This document shows positions 1-7,969 of a stretch of DNA of 64,000 bases, one piece after another. The notes under the pieces were generated by a model, which saw only the letters and a program-made list of their open reading frames with translations, was not told where the DNA came from and searched no databases. Each line of letters starts with the position of its first letter. Within the stretch, counting starts at the first letter, position 1. Source of the stretch: Alteribacillus sp041949975 (GTDB lineage Bacteria > Bacillota > Bacilli > Bacillales > Marinococcaceae); assembly GCF_041949975.1 (NCBI RefSeq), contig NZ_JBHFQG010000001.1, positions 255,549 to 319,548 of the forward strand, read 5' to 3'. Position numbers and translations under genes: made by a program.

Positions 1-1
1 G

Positions 2-1180
2 ATCATATATATTGTGGATTCACAAGGAAGAGTGTTATCCAATCCATTTGAAAGAGAGCCTTTTCCTTCTTCTGAAGTTTTTCCGTTAAGCATTTTACAA
101 GCGGAAAGTGAAGTGCAGCGAATCGAGTTAGATAATGGAGTTCAATCATATATCGTAAAAAGACCCATTCAAACAGAGGGAGTAACAGCTGGGTGGGTAG
201 TAATCATTCAGTCTGCCAATCAACTCACACAGATGAATGAAGAGTACAGGCTGCTGGCCATAATGCTTGCTTCGCTTGCGTTAATTGGCTGGGCGACTAT
301 TTATTTTCTTTCCAGAAAACTATCAAAGCCAATTCAAGATGTGGCAGTCGCTGCTAAACATGTGCAGGAGCAAAATTATAACTTTACCCTGCCTGAAAAC
401 ATGAAAGAACAAGAAGTACATGAGCTCGTTCATTCATTTAAAGAAATGTCGAGCCGGCTCCAGCAGCTGGAGGCGCTTCGGTCTGAACTGCTTGCTGGCG
501 TTACCCATGAATTAAAAACACCGATTACATCCATGACTGGGCTCATTCAAGCGGTTCGAGATGATGTTGTAAAAGGAGAAGAAGCGAAAGATTTTCTTGA
601 CGTCTCTTTAAATGAAGCCAACCGGATGAAAACGATGGTGGCCGATTTGCTCGAATTTAACTCATTTGCAGCTAACGCCATCCCTATTACAAAAGAAAAG
701 TATGAAGTAAATAAATTAATTAAAGAAATTCTGCATCAATGGAAGGTGGCAAATGACGAAGAAGGATTGGAATTACACAAGCACTTACCAGAAGAAGCAG
801 TACATGCGGAGGTAGACTCTATCAGGCTTCAGCAAATCATGGTGAATTTATTAAATAACGCTAAGCAGGCAGTCAAAGGAAAAGGAATGGTTTCTGTCGC
901 ATTAGAAAAAAAGGCGCCCGGCTGGATAGAAATCCAAGTAGAAGATAATGGGCCGGGCGTAAGTGAAGAAGAAAAAGATTTCATTTTTGAACGGTTTTAC
1001 CGCGGAAAAAATAAAAAATATGACACCCACGGTCTGGGTCTTGGACTGCCATTTAGTAAAATGATTGCTCAAAGCATGGACGGGGACCTTGTTTTAAAAG
1101 AAAGCACATCCGGCCGGACGATATTTACGCTGAAACTTCCTGTGCAGAATCAGCCAGAAGAAAAAGCGGAGCCTTCTTAA
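2..1180 (+). CDS. Sensor histidine kinase, 5'-truncated by window edge
   Basis: C-terminal part of a membrane two-component sensor kinase. The frame is open to the window edge, so the real start lies upstream; the GTG at 14 is only internal. Counting residues from that GTG: the end of an extracytoplasmic sensor region, a membrane segment at about 80-100, a HAMP linker at about 100-155, the phospho-acceptor His165 in THELKTP, an N box (NLLNNAKQAV), a G1 box (DNGPGV) and a G2 box (HGLGLGLPFS). It should autophosphorylate His165 and pass phosphate to a response regulator, probably encoded just upstream. It converges on cobT and their stop codons overlap. The signal sensed cannot be told from the sequence. 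Confidence 0.9.
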   Translation: MIYIVDSQGRVLSNPFEREPFPSSEVFPLSILQAESEVQRIELDNGVQSYIVKRPIQTEGVTAGWVVIIQSANQLTQMNEEYRLLAIMLASLALIGWATIYFLSRKLSKPIQDVAVAAKHVQEQNYNFTLPENMKEQEVHELVHSFKEMSSRLQQLEALRSELLAGVTHELKTPITSMTGLIQAVRDDVVKGEEAKDFLDVSLNEANRMKTMVADLLEFNSFAANAIPITKEKYEVNKLIKEILHQWKVANDEEGLELHKHLPEEAVHAEVDSIRLQQIMVNLLNNAKQAVKGKGMVSVALEKKAPGWIEIQVEDNGPGVSEEEKDFIFERFYRGKNKKYDTHGLGLGLPFSKMIAQSMDGDLVLKESTSGRTIFTLKLPVQNQPEEKAEPS

Positions 1181-2220
1181 TATGTTTCTAGATCATCAAA
1201 AGTAGCCATTTCACGAACCATGGCACAGGCAGAACGCAATATAGGGAAGGCGAGAGCGGCTCCGCTCCCTTCGCCAAGACGCATCTCAAGGTCAAGCAAA
1301 GGTTTCTTGTTTAATAGATTTACAGCAATAGCATGCCCTGGTTCTGTAGAATAATGGCCGACAAACATGTAATCAGCGGCCAGCGGCGAAATGGAGCGGG
1401 CCGTCACCGCAGCTGTGGCACTGATAAAGCCATCTACAAGAATCGGAACACGGTTAGCGGCAGCTGCGAGCATGGCACCGGTGATGCCTGCTATCTCCAA
1501 TCCTCCGACTTTTGCTAACACATCGATTGGATCTTTGGTGTCTATCTCTCTTTTTTGCAAAGCGGTATGAAGAATTTGCTGCTTGTGAAGAATACGTTCC
1601 GGCGGCAGACCGGTTCCAGGCCCGGTGACGCTGGATGGATTTTTATTAGTAAATGCAGCTATCATTGCACTGCTTGCAGTCGTATTACCGATACCCATTT
1701 CACCTAAAATGAGACATTTTATGCCTTTATTAAGGATAAGATGCTCTGCTTCTTCAAATCCGGCTTGAACACTGCGGGCTGCTTCTTCTTTTGTCATAGC
1801 GTCTTCTCTTAAAAAGTTGGCAGTACCTGCTTTTATTCTTCTGGAGATGATGCCTTTATCATTTGCCTCTTTTTTCATGCCGATGTCAACCAATTGAAAT
1901 TCGGCTGTAATTTGATTGGCAAATACATTGATAGCCGCTCCGCCATTTAAGAAATTTCTTGCCATTTGGGCGGTTATATCTTGAGGAAAAGCTGATACTC
2001 CTTCTTCCGTGATTCCATGATCTGCGGCAAACACTAGCACGCCAGCTGGGGTTACTTCAGGAAAAGGATTACCTGATATGGCCGCTAATTCGGCTGCGAT
2101 TTTTTCAAGACGGCCGAGGCTTCCAGGCGGTTTTGTTAAGTTATCTATGTATGCCGTTGCTTTTTTGCCCGCTTCCTTATCTAATGGAGAAATACGGGGT
2201 GTCCATTGGGTGTTTGTCAT
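1177..2220 (-). CDS. cobT: Nicotinate-nucleotide--dimethylbenzimidazole phosphoribosyltransferase
   Basis: CobT transfers phosphoribose from nicotinate mononucleotide to 5,6-dimethylbenzimidazole, activating the lower ligand of cobalamin in the cytoplasm. Family signatures are present: TKPPGSLGRLE near the N-terminus, GEMGIGNTTASSA in the middle, and RLGEGSGAAL near the C-terminus, the usual location of the catalytic glutamate. The ATG at 2220 is chosen because AAAGGAGA lies 7-8 bases before it; an in-frame upstream codon at 2259 lacks this site. The length of 347 residues is normal. No other cobalamin gene and no cobalamin riboswitch was seen here, so it may serve nucleotide-loop salvage or belong to a dispersed pathway. 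Confidence 0.92.
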   Translation of the reverse strand: MTNTQWTPRISPLDKEAGKKATAYIDNLTKPPGSLGRLEKIAAELAAISGNPFPEVTPAGVLVFAADHGITEEGVSAFPQDITAQMARNFLNGGAAINVFANQITAEFQLVDIGMKKEANDKGIISRRIKAGTANFLREDAMTKEEAARSVQAGFEEAEHLILNKGIKCLILGEMGIGNTTASSAMIAAFTNKNPSSVTGPGTGLPPERILHKQQILHTALQKREIDTKDPIDVLAKVGGLEIAGITGAMLAAAANRVPILVDGFISATAAVTARSISPLAADYMFVGHYSTEPGHAIAVNLLNKKPLLDLEMRLGEGSGAALAFPILRSACAMVREMATFDDLETY

Positions 2221-2361
2221 TTCGCTGTTCTCCTTTATAACAAGCTTTGCTGTTATCATACACCTTTTGCCAATATTTTTAAAAGAGAACGCAGTGTGGC
2301 TGATATATGGTATGGTTAGAAAAATACTAGTTTTTTGGGCTTTTTAAAGGAAGGGATATGT

Positions 2362-3273
2362 ATGAATAAAAAAATTGTACTTCCGGGCGGTTCTGGTTTT
2401 CTTGGGCAATCGCTTGCTTCATTTCTATTGAAAAAAGGATATGACGTAACGATATTAACAAGAGGAAAATCTCGAGTGCAGAATAGCATCCGTTACGTAC
2501 ATTGGGATGGAAGAACGTTAGGGGAGTGGGCAAAAGAGCTCGACGGCTGTTATGCCGTAGTAAACTTCACTGGAAAAAGTGTGAACTGCATTTATACCGA
2601 AGAAAATAAAAAAGAAATCATTCGATCTCGTTATTATTCTGTTAGAATCCTGCAAAAGGCTATTCTGTCATGTGAACAGCCGCCCAGGGCATTTGTACAA
2701 GCTGGATCTCTTGCCATATTTGGAAACACAAGAGACGTGTGTATAGAAAACTCTCCGCATGGAGAAGGGTTTTCGGTTAAGGTATGCCAGCTTTGGGAAA
2801 AAGCATTTTTCGTCACATCCCTTCCACATACAAGGCAGGTCATGCTCCGGATAGGATTTGCCTTGGGCCGTGACGGCGGCGCATTGGAGCCGTTAAAAAA
2901 ACTAGCAAAATACAATCTCGGCGGCAAAGTTGGACCGGGTAACCAGTACATAAGCTGGGTGCACATCGATGATTTAAATAATATGTTTCTAAAAGCAATC
3001 GAGGATCAATCGATGGGAGGTATTTATAACGCAACCGGGCCGCAGCCTGTTACCAATAAAAGCTTTATGAAAACTCTTCGAAAGGTGATGGATAAAGGTT
3101 GGGCGCCTCCAGCTCCAACACCGCTTGTATGGGCGGGGGCCTATATAGTAATGGGAACAGAACCAAGTCTAGCGTTGACAGGACGAAACGCCCTTCCCGA
3201 AAAACTAATAGATGAGGGATTTACCTTTCACTATAATAATCTCGAAGCAGCTCTGCGTGATTTGCTGAATTGA
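2362..3273 (+). CDS. TIGR01777-family NAD(P)-dependent epimerase (YfhF-like)
   Basis: An atypical extended short-chain dehydrogenase of 303 residues. It starts with a Rossmann motif (PGGSGFLGQSLA), has VNFTGKSVNC where the family carries its nucleotide-binding N-A-G segment, SWVHIDDLN near residue 205, and a C-terminal DUF1731 tail (GRNALPEKLIDEGF). The usual SAVGYYG active-site segment is here GSLAIFGN, so the catalytic tyrosine of classical members is not obvious. The ATG at 2362 follows AAAGGAAGG. It is divergent from cobT with a 141-base gap. The substrate of this family is unknown; some relatives are called cell-division inhibitors or sugar-nucleotide epimerases without direct proof. Confidence 0.8.
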   Translation: MNKKIVLPGGSGFLGQSLASFLLKKGYDVTILTRGKSRVQNSIRYVHWDGRTLGEWAKELDGCYAVVNFTGKSVNCIYTEENKKEIIRSRYYSVRILQKAILSCEQPPRAFVQAGSLAIFGNTRDVCIENSPHGEGFSVKVCQLWEKAFFVTSLPHTRQVMLRIGFALGRDGGALEPLKKLAKYNLGGKVGPGNQYISWVHIDDLNNMFLKAIEDQSMGGIYNATGPQPVTNKSFMKTLRKVMDKGWAPPAPTPLVWAGAYIVMGTEPSLALTGRNALPEKLIDEGFTFHYNNLEAALRDLLN

Positions 3274-3417
3274 GTGTGCTTTTTTAGAAAATTGCTGCTC
3301 GAAAAAGGAAATAATGAGCCAATATAGTGAAGCGCCAAAAGTTATTACCTTTTTATAAAAAATTTTTTATCTGACATATTGCTGACATAAAATCAGCGTA
3401 CAGTAAGAATTGTAAAG

Positions 3418-3670
3418 GATAGATAACAACAATCTCATCTATCCCATCCCCCCTTTTATGTTATAAGGAGGCGCAAACCAGCATCTTAAAAGTAAAAAAA
3501 AGCGGTAAGGACCATTCCTTCAGGCGAGCATGATAATTCCTCCTTTTTATAGATAAGCTGATTTGGCAGAGGTCAGCTTACCCATTTTCGCCATGAAGTC
3601 TTCCCACACGCAAGCTTTTAAGCCTCCTTATAATCTTTCAAACCCCCGAGTGCAGCAATCGGGGGTTTGT
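3418..3670 (+). ncRNA. Candidate stand-alone structured RNA (6S-like size), intrinsically terminated
   Basis: No protein gene fits 3274-3749, yet the stretch has RNA-gene organisation. A weak promoter-like pair (TTGCTG at 3379, TAAGAAT at 3404) precedes a perfect 8-bp hairpin GGATAGAT/ATCTATCC (3418-3446). TTATAAGGAGGC (3461-3472) is perfectly complementary to GCCTCCTTATAA (3622-3633), closing a domain of about 170 nt. Inside are TTAAAAG/CTTTTAA, AAGGA/TCCTT, GGCGA/TCGCC and an apical 8-bp stem TAAGCTGA/TCAGCTTA (about 3554-3580). A strong terminator follows. A long closing stem, an open middle and an apical hairpin resemble 6S RNA, but I could not match specific conserved bases. No small-protein start with a ribosome site was found inside. 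Confidence 0.5.
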
Positions 3671-3676
3671 TTGTTG
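3641..3676 (+). terminator. Intrinsic terminator of the candidate RNA
   Basis: Perfect 9-bp stem AACCCCCGA/TCGGGGGTT (3641-3649 and 3659-3667) with a 9-base loop, followed by a T-rich tract TGTTTGTTG. It ends the candidate structured RNA on the plus strand. Confidence 0.85.
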
Positions 3677-3749
3677 TAGGATGTATTTTTTAATTTCGGG
3701 GTAGTGTTGATCTGGATTTATTGAGGTGTTGTGAGGAAAATGGGGGTAA

Positions 3750-4045
3750 TCAACGGGTTCGTTTGAAAATATCTGCTCTCATTTTATAGGCATTATCGAT
3801 TAGAAGGGTAAATTTCGTATCCATTTCATCAAGCTTGTCCTCGGTATTTTTCTTAAATTCCTGCATTTCAGTCTTGAACTCTTTCATTTCAGCTTTGAAT
3901 TCATGCATTTTCGATTTTAAATCATACATCTCGCTTTAAAGTCTCTTAACTCTTGTTTGACTTCTTTGACTTCAGCTCTTAGCTTCTGTGTATCTTCTGA
4001 AATAGCTGCAATATGGCTTAGAACTAGATCTAATTTTTTCTCCAA
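3750..4045 (-). pseudogene. Coiled-coil protein gene broken by a one-base frameshift
   Basis: The minus strand has a TTG start at 4045 with AGGAGT seven bases upstream. It opens a charged alpha-helical frame beginning LEKKLDLVLSHIAAIS that stops at 3917. A second frame, offset by one base, runs from an ATG at 3929 to the stop at 3750, with repeated FKAEM, FKTEM and MQEFKK units. Adding one base near 3930 joins them into a protein of about 99 residues, and the junction itself then reads FKAEMYDLK, matching the repeat. This argues for loss of one base in a single gene rather than two genes. The intact product would be a small coiled-coil protein with heptad-like spacing; function unknown. A sequencing error would look the same. 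Confidence 0.65.
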
Positions 4046-4144
4046 CGTTTGCACTCCTATTAAACTTAGTACAGCACAATTGTTTACTTAAGAGTCTAAA
4101 AAGGGAAGAGGATAATAGAAAGTCATTTTCTTTGACCTATAAAA

Positions 4145-4167
4145 ATTAATAGTTATAAACTATTAAT
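4145..4167. promoter_or_regulatory. Perfect inverted repeat, candidate operator
   Basis: ATTAATAGTT-ATA-AACTATTAAT is a perfect 10-bp inverted repeat with a 3-base spacer, about 40 bases upstream of the short flavoprotein start. The size and AT-rich form suit a dimeric winged-helix repressor of the MarR or DUF24 type, but no such regulator is encoded next door. Confidence 0.5.
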
Positions 4168-4208
4168 GTTAGAAAAATTTGAAAATAAAACATAAGGAGG
4201 AGTTACGT

Positions 4209-4778
4209 ATGTATGATGTAATTATAGTTGGAGCAGGACCTGCCGGTGCAAGTGCTGCATTGTTTACGGCAAAAGCAGGAAAGAAAACACTCGTCCTTGA
4301 TAACGACCAAAGTATGACGAAAGCAGCATGGGTAGAAAATCACTATGGCGTTCCCGAAATAGAAGGACCGAAGCTATTACAGACTGGAAAAGATCAAGCT
4401 GAAAAATTAGGCGCAGAATTTGTGAAAACACAGGTTAATAATGTAAAAAAAGTAGACGGCCAGCGTGTAACCGTTGGAACGGATGACGGTGACTATGAAG
4501 CGGAGCACGTTATTCTAACAACTGGCGGAAATACCAAGCTGGCTGAAATGTCAGGTATAAAAACGACGGAAGGTACAGAACCACGTATTAAAACAATTAT
4601 TGATACCGATCATGCAGGAAAAACAAGTGTGGAAGGTGTATGGGCAGCTGGCACGGTTGCAGGAGTGAGTGTGCACACCATTATCACAGCAGGCGACGGT
4701 GCAAAAGTAGCGATTAATGTACTTACCGAAATGAACGGCGAACGCTATGTCGATCATGACGTCTTAAAATCCAAATAA
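4209..4778 (+). CDS. Short FAD-dependent oxidoreductase, thioredoxin-reductase-like
   Basis: A 189-residue cytoplasmic flavoprotein. It has the N-terminal dinucleotide fold GAGPAGASAA (about 8-17) and a C-terminal FAD-contact segment GVWAAGTVAGVSVHT (about 150-165), as in thioredoxin reductases. It lacks the separate NADPH-binding domain and the CxxC redox pair, and is far shorter than the family's roughly 310 residues. It therefore probably acts with another electron donor or has a different role. The ATG at 4209 follows AAGGAGGAG. It stands alone between an inverted repeat and a terminator, so it looks like a separately regulated monocistronic gene. The exact reaction is unknown. Confidence 0.75.
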   Translation: MYDVIIVGAGPAGASAALFTAKAGKKTLVLDNDQSMTKAAWVENHYGVPEIEGPKLLQTGKDQAEKLGAEFVKTQVNNVKKVDGQRVTVGTDDGDYEAEHVILTTGGNTKLAEMSGIKTTEGTEPRIKTIIDTDHAGKTSVEGVWAAGTVAGVSVHTIITAGDGAKVAINVLTEMNGERYVDHDVLKSK

Positions 4779-4785
4779 ATAGACA

Positions 4786-4824
4786 AAAAAGGTGTCGTCC
4801 TTTGTGGGGATCGGCACCTTTTTA
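4786..4824. terminator. Bidirectional terminator
   Basis: AAAAAAGGTGTCG and CGGCACCTTTTT flank a short loop between two convergent genes. A-rich and T-rich tails on opposite sides allow termination of both the flavoprotein gene and the HAD gene. Confidence 0.8.
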
Positions 4825-4837
4825 GATGAAAAAGCTT

Positions 4838-5671
4838 TTACTTATTTAAGCGCTTGATAGCTGGAAAAAGTTCAGATAATGAACGGATGCATGCTGTATT
4901 ATACCGGGTCGTTGTGCACCCGTGCGGATCGATAAGAACAGCATGCATGCCTAGTTTCTCCGCAGGAACAATATCATTTAAATAGTTATCGCCGATAGAT
5001 ACCGTTTCATGAGGCTTCAGATGTTCCGTTTCTATTATTCGAGCAAAATGTTCTTCTGTGTGTACAGGCTTTTTGGCGTCTGTAATTACTTCATGAAAAA
5101 TTCCTTTAAAGTCTAGTGTTTCAAGCAGCTGTGCGGCATCGTCAGTTTTTGAGTTTGTAATAAGAAAAAGCTTCATATGTTTGCTAAGGTGCAGAAGGGC
5201 CTGACGCCGTTCAGGATGCTCTTCAAATTGGAAATCTTCCGTTTGCATATATGCTTTCGTCTTATGATAAGCTTCATACGTATCGGCTGCGCCATAATGT
5301 TTAGCCGCTGCCACAGGAAGCCACCAGCCATCACCAATCGCTATCATTGAGTCAAAATCATACACGATAGGTTCTGAATAATAATCTTCTCCTTTTGAAA
5401 TGAGTTCCCCATCCCAGCTCCAGACTCTTCTGACACGGTTTGTGCCAGGATCTACTTCTAGTATACGGTCATGCTCCACATCATAAACCCTGCCAATAGC
5501 TGCTGGATGGTCGCCCTTCAGCATTTTTTCATAGTCTTTTCTAAAGGAAGCGCGATGCTTTTCTTCTAGCATGTCTTCGAGTAATGCGGCGTAGTATTTA
5601 AAATGATGAGTGTCTTCATACAACGTGCCATCCAAGTCAAATATAGCTGCTTTTATATTTTTCAATAGCAA
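4838..5671 (-). CDS. HAD-superfamily hydrolase
   Basis: Probable phosphatase of 277 residues. HAD motif I is FDLDGTLYED (about 11-20, nucleophile Asp followed by the general-acid Asp), motif II FLITNSK near 180, a motif III lysine in DAKKPVHTEE, and motif IV IGDNYLNDI near 235. A long insert between motifs I and II, rich in Trp and Asp, forms an unusual cap. The start is a TTG at 5671 with AAAGGA about ten bases upstream; another TTG two codons later is possible. It lies downstream of asnB on the same strand with a 206-base gap. The substrate is not predictable. Confidence 0.8.
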   Translation of the reverse strand: MLLKNIKAAIFDLDGTLYEDTHHFKYYAALLEDMLEEKHRASFRKDYEKMLKGDHPAAIGRVYDVEHDRILEVDPGTNRVRRVWSWDGELISKGEDYYSEPIVYDFDSMIAIGDGWWLPVAAAKHYGAADTYEAYHKTKAYMQTEDFQFEEHPERRQALLHLSKHMKLFLITNSKTDDAAQLLETLDFKGIFHEVITDAKKPVHTEEHFARIIETEHLKPHETVSIGDNYLNDIVPAEKLGMHAVLIDPHGCTTTRYNTACIRSLSELFPAIKRLNK

Positions 5672-5877
5672 AATAATGAATCCTTTCTTTTGGCTTATTA
5701 TTGGATGTCTAAGGTATTTTTATTATAAGATATAATTTTTATAGCACACATGTATTAGGCTTTATCGTGGGTAGCTCCGTTCTGGCTGGATGGCATGTGT
5801 GAGATTGGCGGGATCGCACTCGGACCCTCATTCCGTTATTAGCTGCCTCAAACATCAAGACTTCAAGACAGAGTAAG

Positions 5878-7764
5878 TTAAACACGCACCGGTATCTGCT
5901 GGTTTTGAGAGTTTTCAAAGTTATACTTATCCTCCACAAATACTTGATGCCAAATCATAAAAATAAGAACGGTCCAGATTTTTCGGCTGTAATCGGCTTT
6001 GTTTAATGCGTGATTTTCTAAAAGCGATAAGATGTAAGCTTTATCGATAAAGCGATCGGTCTGACTTTCTGCGATTAGGTTTTTGGCCCAGTCATACAGT
6101 TCATCTTTCAGCCAGTGCCGGATTGGAACGGGAAACCCTAGTTTTCTTCGGTTATATACATGCTCCGGCACAACTCCATGAAATGCTTCCCGCAGAATTG
6201 ATTTTGTCGTTTTATTAGCTATAGTGAGGTTAGATGGTATCAGACGAGCTGCGGCGAACACTTCTTTATCGAGAAACGGAACACGCAGTTCCAGTGAATG
6301 AGACATTGTCATCTTATCTGCTTTTAATAAAATATCACCCCGCAGCCAGGTGTGTATATCAATGGCCTGCATTTGCTGAACTGGGTCGAGATGTTTCGCT
6401 TTTTCAAATATGGGACGAGTCAACGTTTGATAGTTCCAGCTGGCGGAGGCTGTTTTTAAAAATAAACGTTTCTCGGCTTCTTCGAATATTTTCGCATTGC
6501 CAATATATCGTTCAGAAAGAGGGGTCGTTCCACGTTCAATAAAACCTTTCCCTTTCATTCGAGCAGGCAGAGCTTGTGCAGCTTGTTTTAAGAAATACTG
6601 CATCGTGACCGGACAATAGTCGAAAATTTTTAAAGAAGATGGTTCCCGGTAAATGTTATATCCGCCGAACAGTTCATCCGCCCCTTCTCCAGATAACACC
6701 ACTTTCACATGTTTCCTGGCTTCTTTTGCTAAAAAATACAGGGGAACGCACGAAGGATCTGCTAGCGGGTCATCCATATGCCACACGATTTTAGGGAGAC
6801 TGTTTTTGAAGTCTGCAGCTGAAATAGTAAAGCTTTTATTTTCTATTTTTAGTTTGTCCGCTGTTTCTCTTGCTACATCGAGCTCGGAATAGCCTTGTTT
6901 TTCAAAGCCAATTGAAAACGTGGTCAAGTCTGGCTTATATTCTTTTGCAATAGATGCAATAATGGCCGAATCAATGCCTCCGGATAAAAAAGAACCAATT
7001 GGAACATCGCTTTGTAAATGGGAGTGGACGGATGAAAACAACGTGTCTCTAATGAGCCCCTCCCATTCTTTTTTCTCCCGGTAAACCGGTTGAAAGGAGG
7101 GCTCCCAATATTTTGAAATAGTTAACTTCTCCCCCGGTGTTTTCTTAAAATAGCTGCCTGGTTCAAGAACGTATACGCCTTTTGTGATCGTATGCTCAGG
7201 TACATATTGAAAGCTCATATAATGCTGAAGTGCTTCTTCATTTATTTCTTCATTTCCAGCGATTAAGCTTTTCTTTTCAGAAGAAAATGTAATTTTATTA
7301 GCTTCTTCTTTGTAATACAGAGGTTTGATGCCAAATGGGTCTCTCGCTCCATAAAATTCTACTGCTTTTTTGTCCCAAATAAGAATAGCAAACATGCCGC
7401 GGAGATATTGAAACATGTTGACATGCCAATGCGAAAACATCGCGGCAATAACCTCTGCTTCTGAGGAAGTGGAAAAAGTGTATCCATGATCAGCCAGTTT
7501 ATTTTTTAAGTATAAAAAATTATATATTTCTCCGTTAAACACAATCCAATATCTTCCACTGTCATAACTGACAGGTTGACTGCCGCTTTCTAAATCAATA
7601 ATACTCAACCGTCTGAAACCTAAAGAAGCATATTCATCGAAATAGTACCCTTTTTCGTCTGGACCACGATGGGATAATATATCGTTTCTTTCTTGAAATA
7701 AACATTTATCTTGCTCATTTATTGTTTTTGGAAAATCTGTCAGTTCCCCTAGAAATCCACACAT
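5878..7764 (-). CDS. asnB: Asparagine synthase (glutamine-hydrolysing)
   Basis: Converts aspartate, ATP and glutamine to asparagine in the cytoplasm. Cys2, exposed after Met removal, is the glutaminase nucleophile. The glutaminase domain (1-210) shows SHRGPDEKG, FNGEIYNF and SEAEVIAA. The synthetase domain carries the pyrophosphate loop SGGIDSAI (about 260) and GEGADELFGGYN (about 350). At 628 residues it is close to Bacillus AsnB and AsnO. The ATG at 7764 follows GGAGGCAGTAAA. It is divergent from a LacI-type regulator gene. Asparagine supply is the likely role; a sporulation or cell-wall paralogue cannot be excluded. Confidence 0.92.
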   Translation of the reverse strand: MCGFLGELTDFPKTINEQDKCLFQERNDILSHRGPDEKGYYFDEYASLGFRRLSIIDLESGSQPVSYDSGRYWIVFNGEIYNFLYLKNKLADHGYTFSTSSEAEVIAAMFSHWHVNMFQYLRGMFAILIWDKKAVEFYGARDPFGIKPLYYKEEANKITFSSEKKSLIAGNEEINEEALQHYMSFQYVPEHTITKGVYVLEPGSYFKKTPGEKLTISKYWEPSFQPVYREKKEWEGLIRDTLFSSVHSHLQSDVPIGSFLSGGIDSAIIASIAKEYKPDLTTFSIGFEKQGYSELDVARETADKLKIENKSFTISAADFKNSLPKIVWHMDDPLADPSCVPLYFLAKEARKHVKVVLSGEGADELFGGYNIYREPSSLKIFDYCPVTMQYFLKQAAQALPARMKGKGFIERGTTPLSERYIGNAKIFEEAEKRLFLKTASASWNYQTLTRPIFEKAKHLDPVQQMQAIDIHTWLRGDILLKADKMTMSHSLELRVPFLDKEVFAAARLIPSNLTIANKTTKSILREAFHGVVPEHVYNRRKLGFPVPIRHWLKDELYDWAKNLIAESQTDRFIDKAYILSLLENHALNKADYSRKIWTVLIFMIWHQVFVEDKYNFENSQNQQIPVRV

Positions 7765-7853
7765 TTTACTGCCTCCATTGTTGTACTTTTTACGAACAAC
7801 TATTAGACGAAAAAAAAAGGAAAAAGGTGGCAGAAAAAATTAAAAATTTTTAT

Positions 7854-7952
7854 TTGACATGTGTGGAGCGGTACAGTACTCTTTCACATAAGAGTAAACG
7901 TTTACTCAAAACGATTGAGGTTATTTTTTTCACCTGTTGAGTACGTTTACTG
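7854..7952 (+). promoter_or_regulatory. Promoter with perfect LacI-type operator upstream of regulator 1
   Basis: A TTGACA -35 box (7854-7859) and a TACTCT -10 box (7876-7881) are spaced by 16 bases. Immediately downstream, 7891-7906 is a perfect 16-bp palindrome GAGTAAACGTTTACTC placed where a repressor would block transcription. A second, imperfect half-site CGTTTACT lies at 7944-7951. This implies autoregulation of the LacI gene at 7970. Confidence 0.75.
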
Positions 7953-7969
7953 TATCGGAAGGAAGATGA

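Noticed and set aside
2078..2347. Open frame opposite cobT
   Set aside because: Shadow of cobT in another frame; no ribosome site or family features.
5672..5877. Possible tRNA or small gene between the HAD and asnB genes
   Set aside because: No cloverleaf, no start with a ribosome site; the 66-codon frame there has no coding features.
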